From Sinomicrobium kalidii (GTDB taxonomy: Bacteria > Bacteroidota > Bacteroidia > Flavobacteriales > Flavobacteriaceae): DNA of 64,000 nt. A program made the translations under genes and the position numbers. This document shows, in pieces, positions 25,517 through 34,746 of this stretch (position 1 is its first letter; every line of letters begins with the position of its first letter). The notes beneath the pieces are model-generated. The model was given only the letters and a program-made list of their open reading frames with translations, made no database searches and was not told the DNA's origin. The DNA lies in assembly GCF_021183825.1 (NCBI RefSeq), contig NZ_CP089211.1, forward strand, positions 3,459,501 to 3,523,500. The letters are read 5' to 3'.

Positions 25517-26251
25517 TTATCCGAATACGAGTTTGTTGTTTTTTACGAGTTCTTTTAGGCGCTCCGGTTCCCCGGTTTTAATTTTTCCTTGCAGTCTTTC
25601 CAGGTGCCTGGTGTTGTGGGCGTCGGTGCCTGCAAAGTCAAACATGCCCGTTTTGAGGAGTTTTACGGCAATTTTATGGACGTCTTTACCGTAGTACGCG
25701 GTTAGGGAAAGCAGGTTGAGCTGCAAACGGCATCCCGCTTTTTTCAGTTTGTGGTACATGTCGAAATTCTCGTGATAGAACACATAGCGCTCCGGGTGTG
25801 CGAGAACCGGGATATAGCCCGCTACCTGCATATCGAACAGGATATCGAACAGGGCTATCGGCGGATTGATATACGACATTTCCACGAGGACATAGTTGTC
25901 CTTCAGGCGAAGTATATCCTTCTTTTTTACCAGTTGCCTGAAAGATTCATCCATGAGGTATTCTGCGGCTGCGTCAAAGAAGACATCCTGGTTTTCCAGG
26001 ACGGGGAGTACTTCTTCCTTTTTGCGGTTAATGATCTCCGAAGTATTGGGCCATACACCCTGAATAATGTGGGGGGTGGTAATTATACGGGAAATCCCTA
26101 ATGCTGTCAGCCCTTTGACTAGCCCTTGTGTGTCTTCGATATCTTTGGCACCATCATCAATTCCGGGGAGTAGATGGGAGTGTATATCAGTATGGTTTCC
26201 CTCAAACAAATCTTTAAGATAAACCGTCTTTTTTCGCGTAAAAATCTGCAA
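25517..26251 (-). CDS. CpsB/YwqE-type tyrosine phosphatase (PHP fold)
   Basis: 244 residues from a TTG start. The PHP metal site is visible: TDIHSHLLPGIDDGAK near the N-terminus, HPERY in the middle, and FAGTDAHNTRHL near the end. CpsB/YwqE enzymes are manganese-dependent phosphotyrosine phosphatases that act on capsule-synthesis tyrosine kinases. No kinase or capsule gene is nearby, so the partner is elsewhere. The frame is open to 26341, but the promoter at 26276-26283 lies inside that extension; the TTG at 26251 (LQIFTRKKT) gives a family-like N-terminus and is the only good start after it. Confidence 0.88.
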   Translation of the reverse strand: MQIFTRKKTVYLKDLFEGNHTDIHSHLLPGIDDGAKDIEDTQGLVKGLTALGISRIITTPHIIQGVWPNTSEIINRKKEEVLPVLENQDVFFDAAAEYLMDESFRQLVKKKDILRLKDNYVLVEMSYINPPIALFDILFDMQVAGYIPVLAHPERYVFYHENFDMYHKLKKAGCRLQLNLLSLTAYYGKDVHKIAVKLLKTGMFDFAGTDAHNTRHLERLQGKIKTGEPERLKELVKNNKLVFG

Positions 26252-26275
26252 AATTATGGTGTTAGAATTGTAGTG

Positions 26276-26283
26276 CAAAGATA
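26276..26283 (-). promoter_or_regulatory. Promoter -7 element of the CpsB/YwqE gene
   Basis: Minus-strand TATCTTTG, about 25 bp before the TTG start at 26251. It decides the start, since the longer open frame would run through it. Confidence 0.6.
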
Positions 26284-26353
26284 ATACAAAAGTCGGAAGC
26301 CTATACAGGAAACGAGGGATAATCGGGACTGAGTAGTACATGTGCAGGCCACA

Positions 26354-27145
26354 CTACCAACTTCCGCTGGCTCCGCCGCCGCCAAAGCCGCCACCGCCGA
26401 AGCCACCACTGAATCCGCCGCCGCCAAAACCACCGCCTGACGAAGACCCTCCTCCGAAGCCGCCTCTTCCCAGACTGCTCAGTATAAGGATGTCCATAAG
26501 GTCCGGACCCCGGGAGCGACCACCCCGGCCACCGCCGCCACGGGAGTTCCTGGAAAGGATAATAATGATAACGAAGAAAATAAATAATATGACCACCAGG
26601 CGACTTGCGGGAAATCCTTTGTTTGAAGCCTTTTTACCGTCACTTTTATACACTCCGGTAAGGATTTGGAAAATAGCGTCGCTCCCCCTGTCTAACCCGC
26701 CGTAATAGTCTCCTTTGATAAACCTGGGCTTCATGATGTTTTCAATAACCCTTTTAGACAGTGCGTCGGTCAACAGGTGTTCAATGCCATAACCAGTCTG
26801 TATGGCTATCTTTCGGTCGTCCCTGGCCAGGAGTATTATAATGCCATTGTCTTTTCCTTCCTGCCCGATTCCCCATTTATGCCCCCATTGTGTGGCCAGA
26901 TAATTTATGTTTTCTCCTTTAGCGGTAGGGATGATAATGGTTACGATCTGGGTGGAGGTGCTATCGGAATATCGTATCAGTTTTTGTTCCAGGGTGCTTT
27001 TCTGCTCCGAAGAGAGAAGTCCGGTATTGTCATAAACACTGGTTTGCAGCGTGGGCTTATCCGGGATATCAAACTGTGCATAGGTCCATTGGGAAAAACA
27101 CAATAAAAGAGCGAGGAGATATGTGGGTAAAAGCGTTTTTTGCAT
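26354..27145 (-). CDS. TPM-domain membrane protein with glycine-rich tail
   Basis: 263 residues from the ATG at 27145 (274 from 27178). A signal peptide (ending TYAQ) precedes a TPM_phosphatase/Psb32 domain (about 30-170; TGLLSSEQKSTLEQKL and GIGQEGKDNGIIILLARDDRKIAIQTGYG), a membrane helix (about 190-208), and a tail of Gly/Ser/Phe repeats (GGGFGGGGFSGGFGGGG). In Bacteroidota such proteins sit beside lemA and a second TPM protein, as here; the set is linked to envelope or photosystem-like quality control, without a proven reaction. It is the last gene of the lemA-TPM-TPM operon. Confidence 0.88.
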   Translation of the reverse strand: MQKTLLPTYLLALLLCFSQWTYAQFDIPDKPTLQTSVYDNTGLLSSEQKSTLEQKLIRYSDSTSTQIVTIIIPTAKGENINYLATQWGHKWGIGQEGKDNGIIILLARDDRKIAIQTGYGIEHLLTDALSKRVIENIMKPRFIKGDYYGGLDRGSDAIFQILTGVYKSDGKKASNKGFPASRLVVILFIFFVIIIILSRNSRGGGGRGGRSRGPDLMDILILSSLGRGGFGGGSSSGGGFGGGGFSGGFGGGGFGGGGASGSW

Positions 27146-27181
27146 TTTGTTTTTTACGGTTGTGGCTTTTGGATACATGTG

Positions 27182-27625
27182 CTAGCGGCCTTTGGATATT
27201 TCGTCGGGAAGTTCATTGACATCGTCGGTCTGCCATGGAAAATGTTTTTTCAACTGCTCCCCGGCCATTAAGATTCCTTCAACCAGCCCTTGCTTGAACT
27301 TTCCGTTTTTAAAATGTCCGGCAATGATATCTTTGGTGCTGTTCCAGAAATTATCGGGGACGACCTTGTTGATCCCTTTATCTCCGCAAATAGCAAATGC
27401 CCTGTCTTCGACGGCTACGTAAATAAGCACGCCGTTGCCCAGTTTGGTGTTGTTCATTTTCAACTGCCCGAATACCTCAATAGCCCTTTCGTAGTGTGAT
27501 GAAGAACCGGCCGTTTTTTCAATGTGCACCCGAACCTCTCCCGAAGTATTGCGTTCGGCTTCGCGTATGGCATTGATTATTTCCTGTTCCTCTTTTTGGG
27601 ATAAAAAATCTTCTACTTTAGACAT
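27182..27625 (-). CDS. Second TPM-domain protein
   Basis: 147 residues. The single TPM domain is shown by FLSQKEEQEIINAIREAERNTSGEVRVHIEK (read in parts) and GNGVLIYVAVEDRAFAICGDKGI. Unlike its downstream neighbour it has no signal peptide, glycine tail or clear membrane helix, so it probably lies in the cytosol or on the membrane surface. The ATG at 27625 is preferred over the TTG at 27631. It lies between lemA (90 bp upstream) and the glycine-rich TPM protein (36 bp downstream). Confidence 0.87.
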   Translation of the reverse strand: MSKVEDFLSQKEEQEIINAIREAERNTSGEVRVHIEKTAGSSSHYERAIEVFGQLKMNNTKLGNGVLIYVAVEDRAFAICGDKGINKVVPDNFWNSTKDIIAGHFKNGKFKQGLVEGILMAGEQLKKHFPWQTDDVNELPDEISKGR

Positions 27626-27715
27626 ATCCAAACACTCTGAATTATTGTAAAACCCGATTCCCGGTATGCAGAGCAGACCGGGGTCATCGGTTTCGCGGGA
27701 TTAAACTTCGGATGT

Positions 27716-28312
27716 TTAAAAATCAAAATCGACATCCGGTGCCTTTTCCGATCCGGGATCGGCCTGGTAGCGTACCATTTCTTCAAAATTAAACCACCCT
27801 GCCAGTATCTTGTTAGGGAAGGTTTTGATGTGCTGGTTGTATTTGTTGACCGCCTCGTTAAAACGGTCCCTGGTCACATTGATCCTGTTTTCCGTGCCTT
27901 CGAGTTGTGATTGCAGTTCCAGAAAATTTTGATTGGCCTTGAGTTCCGGGTAGCGTTCAACCGTGACCAGCAAACGGGAAAGGGCAGACGAAAGCCCGGT
28001 CTGCGCCTGTTGGAACTGTGCCAGTTTTTCCGGGGTTAAATTGTTGGCATCAATGGTTGTGGAGGTGGCTTTTGCCCTGGCATCAATAACTTCCTTCAGG
28101 GTGTTCCTTTCAAAATCGGCAGCGCCCTGGACTGTTTTTACCAGGTTGCCAATAAGGTCGTTCCTGCGTTGGTAGGAACTCTCTACATTGGCCCAGGCGG
28201 TTTTTGCATCTTCCTGGTACCTTACGGCATTGTTATTAAAGCCAACTGCCCACCGGTACAGGCCAAAAGCTATAACCACCAGTGCAATAACCGGAATTAA
28301 CCATTTTTTCAT
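27716..28312 (-). CDS. lemA: LemA family protein
   Basis: 198 residues with an N-terminal membrane helix (about 4-21) and a long helical body: WANVESSYQRRNDLIGNLVKTVQG and the late YNQHIKTFPNKILAGWFNFEEMVRYQA match the LemA family. LemA proteins are anchored with an outside N-terminus; their function is not settled. It heads the lemA-TPM-TPM cluster, 25 bp after the MerR-like gene. Confidence 0.95.
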   Translation of the reverse strand: MKKWLIPVIALVVIAFGLYRWAVGFNNNAVRYQEDAKTAWANVESSYQRRNDLIGNLVKTVQGAADFERNTLKEVIDARAKATSTTIDANNLTPEKLAQFQQAQTGLSSALSRLLVTVERYPELKANQNFLELQSQLEGTENRINVTRDRFNEAVNKYNQHIKTFPNKILAGWFNFEEMVRYQADPGSEKAPDVDFDF

Positions 28313-28337
28313 AGTGAGTAACGTTTGAAAGTTGAGA

Positions 28338-28667
28338 TTATAATTGGTCCTTTATGCTTAATAGAATAGTTTTTACGTTTTCTAATTTACGAATAATCTC
28401 AAAATTAGAAAGTGTTTTGTGCTTTTCTTCCTTCAGATGGGTTTTTGCCCCTTCCAGCGTAAACCCCCTTTCCTTGACCAGGTGATATATAAGTTGCAGG
28501 TTCTTAATGTCTTCAGGAGTGAATTTCCGGTTCCCTTTGGCATTCTTCTTGGGTTGCAATACGTCAAATTCCTTTTCCCAAAAGCGTATCAGGGAAGTGT
28601 TGACCTTAAAGGCATTGGCCACTTCACCAATACTGTAATAGCGTTTTTCAGGAAGTTCTATATGCAT
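28338..28667 (-). CDS. MerR-family transcriptional regulator
   Basis: 109 residues, essentially the MerR DNA-binding domain plus a short helix: RYYSIGEVANAFKVNTSLIRFWEKEFDVLQPKKNAKGNRKFT (read in parts) is the winged helix. There is no effector-binding domain, so it is one of the short Bacteroidota MerR proteins that lack a metal or ligand site. It is located 64 bp after the M23 peptidase gene and 25 bp before lemA, all on the minus strand, and may regulate this group. Confidence 0.9.
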   Translation of the reverse strand: MHIELPEKRYYSIGEVANAFKVNTSLIRFWEKEFDVLQPKKNAKGNRKFTPEDIKNLQLIYHLVKERGFTLEGAKTHLKEEKHKTLSNFEIIRKLENVKTILLSIKDQL

Positions 28668-28731
28668 AAGTACTGAAACAAGTTACAAAATAAATACCCT
28701 ACAATCAGATCCGGGTTCCTGTTCCGGGATG

Positions 28732-29709
28732 TTAATCCAGGGACTGGTTTTCCTGTGAGGCTACGTGTAGCAGCTCTTCATATTCCGCCGGGCTTAAACT
28801 GCCGTAATAGAAATTAATGGGGTTTATTCGCTGTCCGTCCTTGAATACCTCATAATGAAGGTGCGGGGCCTCTGACCGTCCTGTACTGCCTATGTAGCCT
28901 ATAAGATCCCCCCTTTTCACCTTTTGTCCTTTCCTTACGTTGTATTTGCTGAGGTGGGCATAAAGGCTCTCATACCCGAAACCGTGTTCTATCCTGATGT
29001 GGTTGCCATACCCTGCGGCCCGGTTGTCCGACCTTTTTACCACGCCGTCACCCGAAGCGTAGACCGGGGTTCCCCTCGGGGCGGAAAAATCCATCCCCCA
29101 GTGCATTTTCCTGGCCTTGGTAAACGGGTCTGTCCGCCATCCGAAACCTGAAGCCATACGCTTGAGGTCTTTATTGTTCACCGGCTGTATGGCGGGGATG
29201 GTAGCCAGTAATTTTTCCTTGTTTTCGGCAAGTTTGGTAATCTCGTCCAGGGATTTGGACTGCACCACCATTTGTTTCTGCAGTATTTCAAGCCTTCGGG
29301 TCGTATTTACGATGATCTTGGAATTGTCAAACCCTTCGAGAGCCTGGTACCTGTTCACGCCACCAAAACCCGCCTTTCGCTGTTCTTCGGGTATGGGGTT
29401 GGCTTCAAAATATAAGCGGTAAATGTTGTTGTCCCGTTCTTCTATATCGGTAAGGACCTCTTCCATTTGCTCCATTTTTTTATTGAGGAGTTCAAACTGA
29501 AGTTCATATTGTTTTAATTCCCTGGAAGTGGAGAGTTCTTTCGGGGTATTGACCAGGCCCGTGTTGAGCAGGGTAAAAAGACCTATCATGCCAAAGAGGA
29601 ACGATGCCAGGAGAAAGACCAGGAAGTTTCTTATTTTCTTTCCCTTTTTAACTTCGATTTTTCTGTATGAAAGTGTTTCCCGGTCGTAATAATATTTTAC
29701 CTTCGACAT
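28732..29709 (-). CDS. M23 (LytM) family membrane-anchored peptidase
   Basis: 325 residues. One membrane helix (about 28-50), a coiled coil (about 60-95 and 135-165) and a C-terminal LytM domain with the zinc ligands His203/Asp207 (HWGMD), His252 (YAHLSK) and the HxH pair 283/285 (PHLHYE). It therefore looks catalytically complete and should cut peptidoglycan cross-links, anchored in the inner membrane. This architecture is common next to alaS in Bacteroidota, as here (divergent). Confidence 0.93.
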   Translation of the reverse strand: MSKVKYYYDRETLSYRKIEVKKGKKIRNFLVFLLASFLFGMIGLFTLLNTGLVNTPKELSTSRELKQYELQFELLNKKMEQMEEVLTDIEERDNNIYRLYFEANPIPEEQRKAGFGGVNRYQALEGFDNSKIIVNTTRRLEILQKQMVVQSKSLDEITKLAENKEKLLATIPAIQPVNNKDLKRMASGFGWRTDPFTKARKMHWGMDFSAPRGTPVYASGDGVVKRSDNRAAGYGNHIRIEHGFGYESLYAHLSKYNVRKGQKVKRGDLIGYIGSTGRSEAPHLHYEVFKDGQRINPINFYYGSLSPAEYEELLHVASQENQSLD

Positions 29710-29801
29710 AAATTAAAAAATTCTATTTTTGCCCTGTGAACCGCATGTCCCTACACTTTGGGAAAACCTTTTTGTTCAGGGATATATACTTACGTAACGG
29801 A

Positions 29802-29809
29802 CAAATATA
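29802..29809 (-). promoter_or_regulatory. Promoter -7 element of the M23 peptidase gene
   Basis: Minus-strand TATATTTG, 93 bp before the start at 29709. On the plus strand TATTTTTG (29724-29731) could drive alaS with a leader of about 240 nt; the two would overlap head-on. Confidence 0.5.
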
Positions 29810-29976
29810 GAAATTGTTTTTGAGTTACCGTAATTTTTAGAAAAGGTTAAGATTTCGGATCATGTGATACGGAGATCCCTTCGATTCCGCAAAACGGGAT
29901 CATCGTAACCTGCAACCCGGTGTTTTCCGGCATGCAGTTAAAGAAAAGAACATAAAAAGTGTCGAAAAAGAATATG

Positions 29977-32589
29977 ATGACATCACAAGAGATAAGAAGC
30001 CGGTTTTTACGTTTTTTTGAAGAAAAACAACACACTGTGGTGCCGTCCGCACCGATGGTAATGAAGGACGATCCCACATTGATGTTTACCAATGCGGGGA
30101 TGAACCAATTCAAGGAGTATTTCCTGGGGAACAGGAAACCCGTTTCGTTAAGGGTGACGGATTCACAGAAATGTCTTCGTGTAAGCGGAAAGCACAACGA
30201 CCTGGAAGAGGTGGGCAAAGATACCTATCACCATACCATGTTTGAGATGCTCGGAAACTGGAGTTTTGGCGATTATTTTAAAAAGGAAGCCATTGCCTGG
30301 GCGTGGGAACTGCTTACGGAGGTTTTTAAAATTGACAAGAACCGGTTGCACGTTACTTTTTTTGAAGGTGCAGATGACGACGGGTTGCCCGAAGACAGTG
30401 AGGCCCGAAAACTTTGGGAAGGAATAGTACCCGAAAACAGGATTATCCCGGGAAACAAAAAGGACAATTTCTGGGAAATGGGCGACCAGGGGCCCTGTGG
30501 TCCGTCTTCCGAGATCCATATCGATATCCGGTCCGATGCGGAAAGGGCGGAAGTCCCCGGCAGGGACCTGGTGAATAAAGACCATCCGCAGGTAGTGGAA
30601 ATATGGAATCTCGTATTTATAGAGTTCAATCGTAAGGCAGACGGTGCCCTTGAAAAACTCCCGGCTCAGCACGTGGACACCGGAATGGGATTCGAGCGTT
30701 TGTGTATGGTATTACAGGGGGAGCAGAGTAACTATGATACCGATGTTTTTACCCCGCTTATACGGGAAATCGAAACCATCACCAATTCCGGGTACGGAAA
30801 GGAAGAAAAAACAGATATAGCCATCAGGGTGATCGCTGATCACGTAAGGGCCGTTGCTTTTGCAATTTCCGACGGGCAGCTGCCCGGCAATACCGGGGCA
30901 GGCTATGTGATACGCCGGATATTGCGGAGAGCCATCCGTTACGGATTTACGTTCCTGGGAGAAAGAGAGCCGTTTATCTACAAATTGGTGGACACTTTGA
31001 GCAATCAGATGCATCATGCCTTCCCGGAAATACGTTTGCAGAAAAATTTGGTGGTCAATGTGATCCGCGAAGAAGAACAATCCTTTTTAAAGACACTGGA
31101 CCAGGGATTGGTGTTGCTGGATACCATTATGTCCAATGCCAAAGACAAAAAGGTGTCCGGGACCAAGGCATTTGAATTGTATGACACCTATGGTTTTCCC
31201 ATCGATCTTACGGCACTTATCCTGAGTGAAGAAGGATATACGCTGGATGAAGAAGGATTCAGAAAAGAATTGCAGAAACAAAAGGAACGGTCCAGGGCAG
31301 CAACTTCCGTGACCATGGACGACTGGGTTGTGCTGTCTGAAGATGACGAGGAAGAGTTTGTAGGATATGACACCTGTGAAACGAATGTGAAGATTACCAG
31401 ATACAGGCGGGTAAGCAGTAAAAAGGGAGGCGAGATGTACCAGGTGGTGTTTAACCTGACTCCGTTTTATCCCGAAGGAGGGGGACAGGTAGGTGATAAA
31501 GGTTATATTGAATCGGCCAATGGCGATGTGTCCTACATCATAGATACGAAAAAGGAGAATAACCTCATTGTGCATTATACCAAAAGTATGCCGCAAAATA
31601 CAGCGGGAACTTTTAAGGCGGTAGTGGATAAAAACCAGCGCAGAAGAACGGCGGCCAATCATTCGGCTATGCACTTGCTTCACCAGGCGTTGAGAGCAGT
31701 GCTCGGAGGGCATGTGGAACAAAAAGGATCAATGGTGCACAATGATCACCTGCGTTTTGACTTTTCACATTTCAGCAAGGTAAGCCCGGAAGAATTACAG
31801 GCCGTGGAAGACTTTGTGAATGCGAGGATCAGGGAACAACTTCCCCTGGAAGAAAAACGGAACATTCCTTATACTCAAGCCATAGAAGAAGGCGCCGTAG
31901 CACTTTTCGGTGAAAAATACGGCGATACGGTCAGGACCATACGCTTCGGGGAAAGCATGGAACTCTGCGGAGGGACACACGTACAAAATACGGCAGATAT
32001 CTGGCATTTTATCATTACCGGTGAAAGTGCTGTAGCTGCGGGCATCCGGAGGATAGAGGCCATCACCCTCGATGCCGCCAAGGAGTATTTCACCACTCAG
32101 ACCGATATTTTTAAGGAAGTAAAGAGCGTTTTAAAGAATGCCAACGACCCGGTGAAGGCCGTTGTTTCACTTCAGGAAGAGAATAATAACCTCAAAAAAC
32201 AGGTTGAAGGTCTGCTCAGGGACAAGGCAAGACATCTTAAGGGCGACCTGATCAATAAACTGGAAGAAGTTGACGGCGTTCGTTTTCTCGCTACACGTGT
32301 AGATCTGGACCCTGCAGGAATAAAAGACCTTGCTTTCGAGATGGGAAAAGAACACCGGGACTTGTTTGTACTATTTGCTGCGGAACAGAAGGGAAAAGCA
32401 TTGCTTACGTGTTATATTTCCAAAGAACTGGCGCAGGAACGCAACCTTAATGCCGGACAGGTGGTCAGGGAACTGGGCAAATTCATTCAGGGCGGTGGCG
32501 GCGGACAGCCGTTTTTTGCCACAGCGGGAGGTAAAAACCCGGGGGGTATTCCGCAAGCCCTTGAAAAAGCCCGGGAGTTCATAAAATAA
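29977..32589 (+). CDS. alaS: Alanyl-tRNA synthetase
   Basis: 870 residues, full length. Order of domains: class II core ([26 protein letters not shown] read in parts; FERLCM), tRNA-recognition helices, the editing domain with [11 protein letters not shown] (HxxxH) and CGGTHV zinc site, and the C-terminal C-Ala/DHHA1 domain ending with [15 protein letters not shown]. It charges tRNA-Ala and hydrolyses Ser- and Gly-tRNA-Ala. The frame opens at a GTG at 29959, but [11 protein letters not shown] at 29977 matches the family's start. The REP-like repeat follows 24 bp after the stop. Confidence 0.97.
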   Translation: MTSQEIRSRFLRFFEEKQHTVVPSAPMVMKDDPTLMFTNAGMNQFKEYFLGNRKPVSLRVTDSQKCLRVSGKHNDLEEVGKDTYHHTMFEMLGNWSFGDYFKKEAIAWAWELLTEVFKIDKNRLHVTFFEGADDDGLPEDSEARKLWEGIVPENRIIPGNKKDNFWEMGDQGPCGPSSEIHIDIRSDAERAEVPGRDLVNKDHPQVVEIWNLVFIEFNRKADGALEKLPAQHVDTGMGFERLCMVLQGEQSNYDTDVFTPLIREIETITNSGYGKEEKTDIAIRVIADHVRAVAFAISDGQLPGNTGAGYVIRRILRRAIRYGFTFLGEREPFIYKLVDTLSNQMHHAFPEIRLQKNLVVNVIREEEQSFLKTLDQGLVLLDTIMSNAKDKKVSGTKAFELYDTYGFPIDLTALILSEEGYTLDEEGFRKELQKQKERSRAATSVTMDDWVVLSEDDEEEFVGYDTCETNVKITRYRRVSSKKGGEMYQVVFNLTPFYPEGGGQVGDKGYIESANGDVSYIIDTKKENNLIVHYTKSMPQNTAGTFKAVVDKNQRRRTAANHSAMHLLHQALRAVLGGHVEQKGSMVHNDHLRFDFSHFSKVSPEELQAVEDFVNARIREQLPLEEKRNIPYTQAIEEGAVALFGEKYGDTVRTIRFGESMELCGGTHVQNTADIWHFIITGESAVAAGIRRIEAITLDAAKEYFTTQTDIFKEVKSVLKNANDPVKAVVSLQEENNNLKKQVEGLLRDKARHLKGDLINKLEEVDGVRFLATRVDLDPAGIKDLAFEMGKEHRDLFVLFAAEQKGKALLTCYISKELAQERNLNAGQVVRELGKFIQGGGGGQPFFATAGGKNPGGIPQALEKAREFIK

Positions 32590-32613
32590 AAAAACCTGTT
32601 CGTTCCCCTGTTA

Positions 32614-32662
32614 GAGACGCACGGCCGTGCGTCTCAACGAGAAAGGAGGCCGTGCGTCTCAA
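32614..32662. repeat. REP-like palindromic repeat, copy 1
   Basis: A perfect 22-bp palindrome (32614-32635, GAGACGCACGG and its complement) is followed after AACGAGAAAGGA by a third copy of its right arm (GGCCGTGCGTCTC, 32648-32660). The same arrangement, more decayed, occurs at 45849-45916. It lies just after alaS and may also act as its terminator, though no T-run follows. Confidence 0.75.
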
Positions 32663-32684
32663 ACCAGTTTTATCCCACAGGACA

Positions 32685-33626
32685 GTGAAGCTACAAACGC
32701 AAATAAAGATACCGCCCGGAAATAACCGCATAAATTACAATTCGCGGTTGTTACTCCTCGGTTCGTGCTTTGTGGAGAACATGGGAAGTAAACTCGACGA
32801 TTTTAAATTTCCCTGCCTGCAGAACCCGTTCGGGATACTGTTTCATCCGGGTGCTCTGGAGCGTTTTACCGCACGGGTAGCAGCCCGTCAAAAATATACC
32901 GAAGAAGCTGTTTTCGAACATAACGGGCGATGGCACTGTTTTGATGCACATTCCGTGATGAGCGATAATTCGAGGGAAGTTGTATTGTCCCGTCTCAATA
33001 AGGCCATAGCACATACGGCAGATTTCCTTGAAGGCGCAACGCATATAATCATTACCCCGGGAACGGCCTGGGGATACCGCCTGAAGGATTCGGGACACCT
33101 GGTAGCCAACTGCCATAAGGTGCCGCAACGGCAGTTTACCAGGGAACTGGCCCCGGTAGAGGCTATAGAGAAAAGTATACGAGGTATTATTGAACACATA
33201 CGTTCTGTTAACCCGGATATTCAGTTTGTTTTTACCGTATCCCCGGTACGCCATTTAAAAGATGGTTTTGTGGAGAACCAGCGCAGCAAGGCTCATCTTA
33301 TTACGGCACTGCATAACGTCCTGGAGGAAGAGGCTTATTTTCCTTCTTATGAAATTATGATGGATGAACTCCGCGATTACAGGTTCTATGGTAAAGATAT
33401 GATCCACCCCAATCAAACAGCGATCGACTATATTTGGGAAAAATTTACCGAAACCTGGATATCTCCCGAAGCGATCCCGGTGATGGAAGAGGTGGATGCC
33501 ATTCAAAAGGGACTGGCCCATAAACCCTTTGCCCCGGATTCCGACAGGCATCGAAAATTTTTAAAAAGCCTGCAAGAGAGAATATCCCGCTTACAGGCTA
33601 AAGTACCACACATCCGGTTTCTGTGA
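32685..33626 (+). CDS. GSCFA domain protein
   Basis: 313 residues from a GTG start. The name-giving motif appears as LLLGSCFVENMG near the N-terminus, with VSPVRHLKDGFVENQRSKA and YGKDMIHPNQTAIDYIWEKF later, as in SGNH-like GSCFA proteins of Bacteroidota. The family looks like esterases of the SGNH/GDSL fold, with the Ser in GSCF and a His near DMIHPN, but no substrate is known. An earlier GTG at 32652 lies inside the repeat, so 32685, which gives KLQTQIKIP as the start, was chosen. Confidence 0.85.
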   Translation: MKLQTQIKIPPGNNRINYNSRLLLLGSCFVENMGSKLDDFKFPCLQNPFGILFHPGALERFTARVAARQKYTEEAVFEHNGRWHCFDAHSVMSDNSREVVLSRLNKAIAHTADFLEGATHIIITPGTAWGYRLKDSGHLVANCHKVPQRQFTRELAPVEAIEKSIRGIIEHIRSVNPDIQFVFTVSPVRHLKDGFVENQRSKAHLITALHNVLEEEAYFPSYEIMMDELRDYRFYGKDMIHPNQTAIDYIWEKFTETWISPEAIPVMEEVDAIQKGLAHKPFAPDSDRHRKFLKSLQERISRLQAKVPHIRFL

Positions 33627-33743
33627 GATGAGGAGCTTTTAAAAATTCAAAATAGGACTTAAACTTTTACAATGCTTTTGCCCCGGACAACTTGTCCATT
33701 ATTCATGTTAACTTATCAACTCCGGAACTCCCCAGCTAACCAA

Positions 33744-34472
33744 CTATTCTTGCTGTTTATCTAAGTAAAATGTACCTCCTCCGGTTGTGTTCTCGTCATT
33801 GCCCCAGGTCCCTTCCATGTGATCGTAGGCCACATTGACACTTGCTTCGGTAGAGTAGGTGTCATTAGCTACGATATATGTATATGTAGTACTGACGATT
33901 GACCCGTCTACGGTATAAGTACCCTCGGCCTTGGATGCAGATGTGGTATCTATACCGGTATAGACGTCTACTGTTCCGTCCAGCCGGAATAAAAATGCAT
34001 ATTCTGCATTTGGCGGATTGGTGCCGTTGCCGTATTCACCTACCCAGAAACCTTCCAGTTTTTCCTCGGAAGCCTTGTCCCTGGTGGTGAAAGAAAACAC
34101 ATCGCTTTGGCTTTCTCCCCCGTTCCCGTCTTTGGTTGTTACCGTCCAGTAATAGGGCATGCTATGATCGAGCGTGTCTTCATGGATATGACTGGTAGTG
34201 TTTAAACCAGAAGCGACTGTAGTCGTCGGAGGGTTATTGCCGTCAAGGTATATGTCATAGGATACGGCATCACCGTCCGGATCGGTGGCTTGTTGCCATT
34301 GCAGTTCCACATCGGAAATAGCTGTCCCGGTAGCGTTGTTTGCCGGGCTGGTCAATGTTGCTTTTCCCGGAGGCTGGTTTTCGGGGATGTCTGGTCCGTT
34401 GTCGTCGTCACTGCTGCATGAAAACAACAGTATGAACATTAATGAAAATGTAATGGTTTTAAAAGTTTTCAT
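33744..34472 (-). CDS. Lipoprotein with fibronectin type III-like domain
   Basis: 242 residues. A lipoprotein signal (LMFILLFSCSSDDD; Cys17) is followed by an Asp-rich linker, as in Bacteroidota surface lipoproteins, then a fibronectin type III-like domain (about 28-125; PGKATLTSPANNATGTAISDVELQWQ, in parts) and a C-terminal beta-rich domain (about 135-242; GFWVGEYGNGTNPP ... GTYTVDGSIV) resembling lipocalin-like or DUF strands. It is probably anchored to the outer membrane. The ATG at 34472 was chosen because it starts the signal. Function unknown. Confidence 0.82.
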   Translation of the reverse strand: MKTFKTITFSLMFILLFSCSSDDDNGPDIPENQPPGKATLTSPANNATGTAISDVELQWQQATDPDGDAVSYDIYLDGNNPPTTTVASGLNTTSHIHEDTLDHSMPYYWTVTTKDGNGGESQSDVFSFTTRDKASEEKLEGFWVGEYGNGTNPPNAEYAFLFRLDGTVDVYTGIDTTSASKAEGTYTVDGSIVSTTYTYIVANDTYSTEASVNVAYDHMEGTWGNDENTTGGGTFYLDKQQE

Positions 34473-34517
34473 AATAGCTGTTTTTATGTCCCGTTCGGGT
34501 AATGATTTTACTTGACT

Positions 34518-34525
34518 CAAATGTA
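34518..34525 (-). promoter_or_regulatory. Promoter -7 element of the lipoprotein gene
   Basis: Minus-strand TACATTTG, 45 bp before the chosen start at 34472. It lies inside the longer open frame, which supports the shorter start. Confidence 0.45.
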
Positions 34526-34746
34526 TGTTATTGATTATCTGATTGTAAGGGGGTATTTCCCCTTTTTTAAACAACTTTTCTTACGGTTTGTTCTTAAATA
34601 TAATTTTCAGGAGTTGTTTTTTTAAAATATTTAATCAATAAATTATTTTTAATTAATTATTGTAGTTGTTTTTGGTTTTATAGTTTTTAATATGAAAGTT
34701 AAATCTAATATTTGCCTCATAATTGGAAACTAAAATAATAAGAGTT

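Noticed and set aside
26340..26705. Proline-rich plus-strand frame
   Set aside because: It is the antisense of the glycine-rich tail of the TPM protein, a typical shadow frame.
32652..32684. Upstream GTG start of the GSCFA gene
   Set aside because: The start would lie inside the REP-like repeat; family alignment begins at the GTG at 32685.
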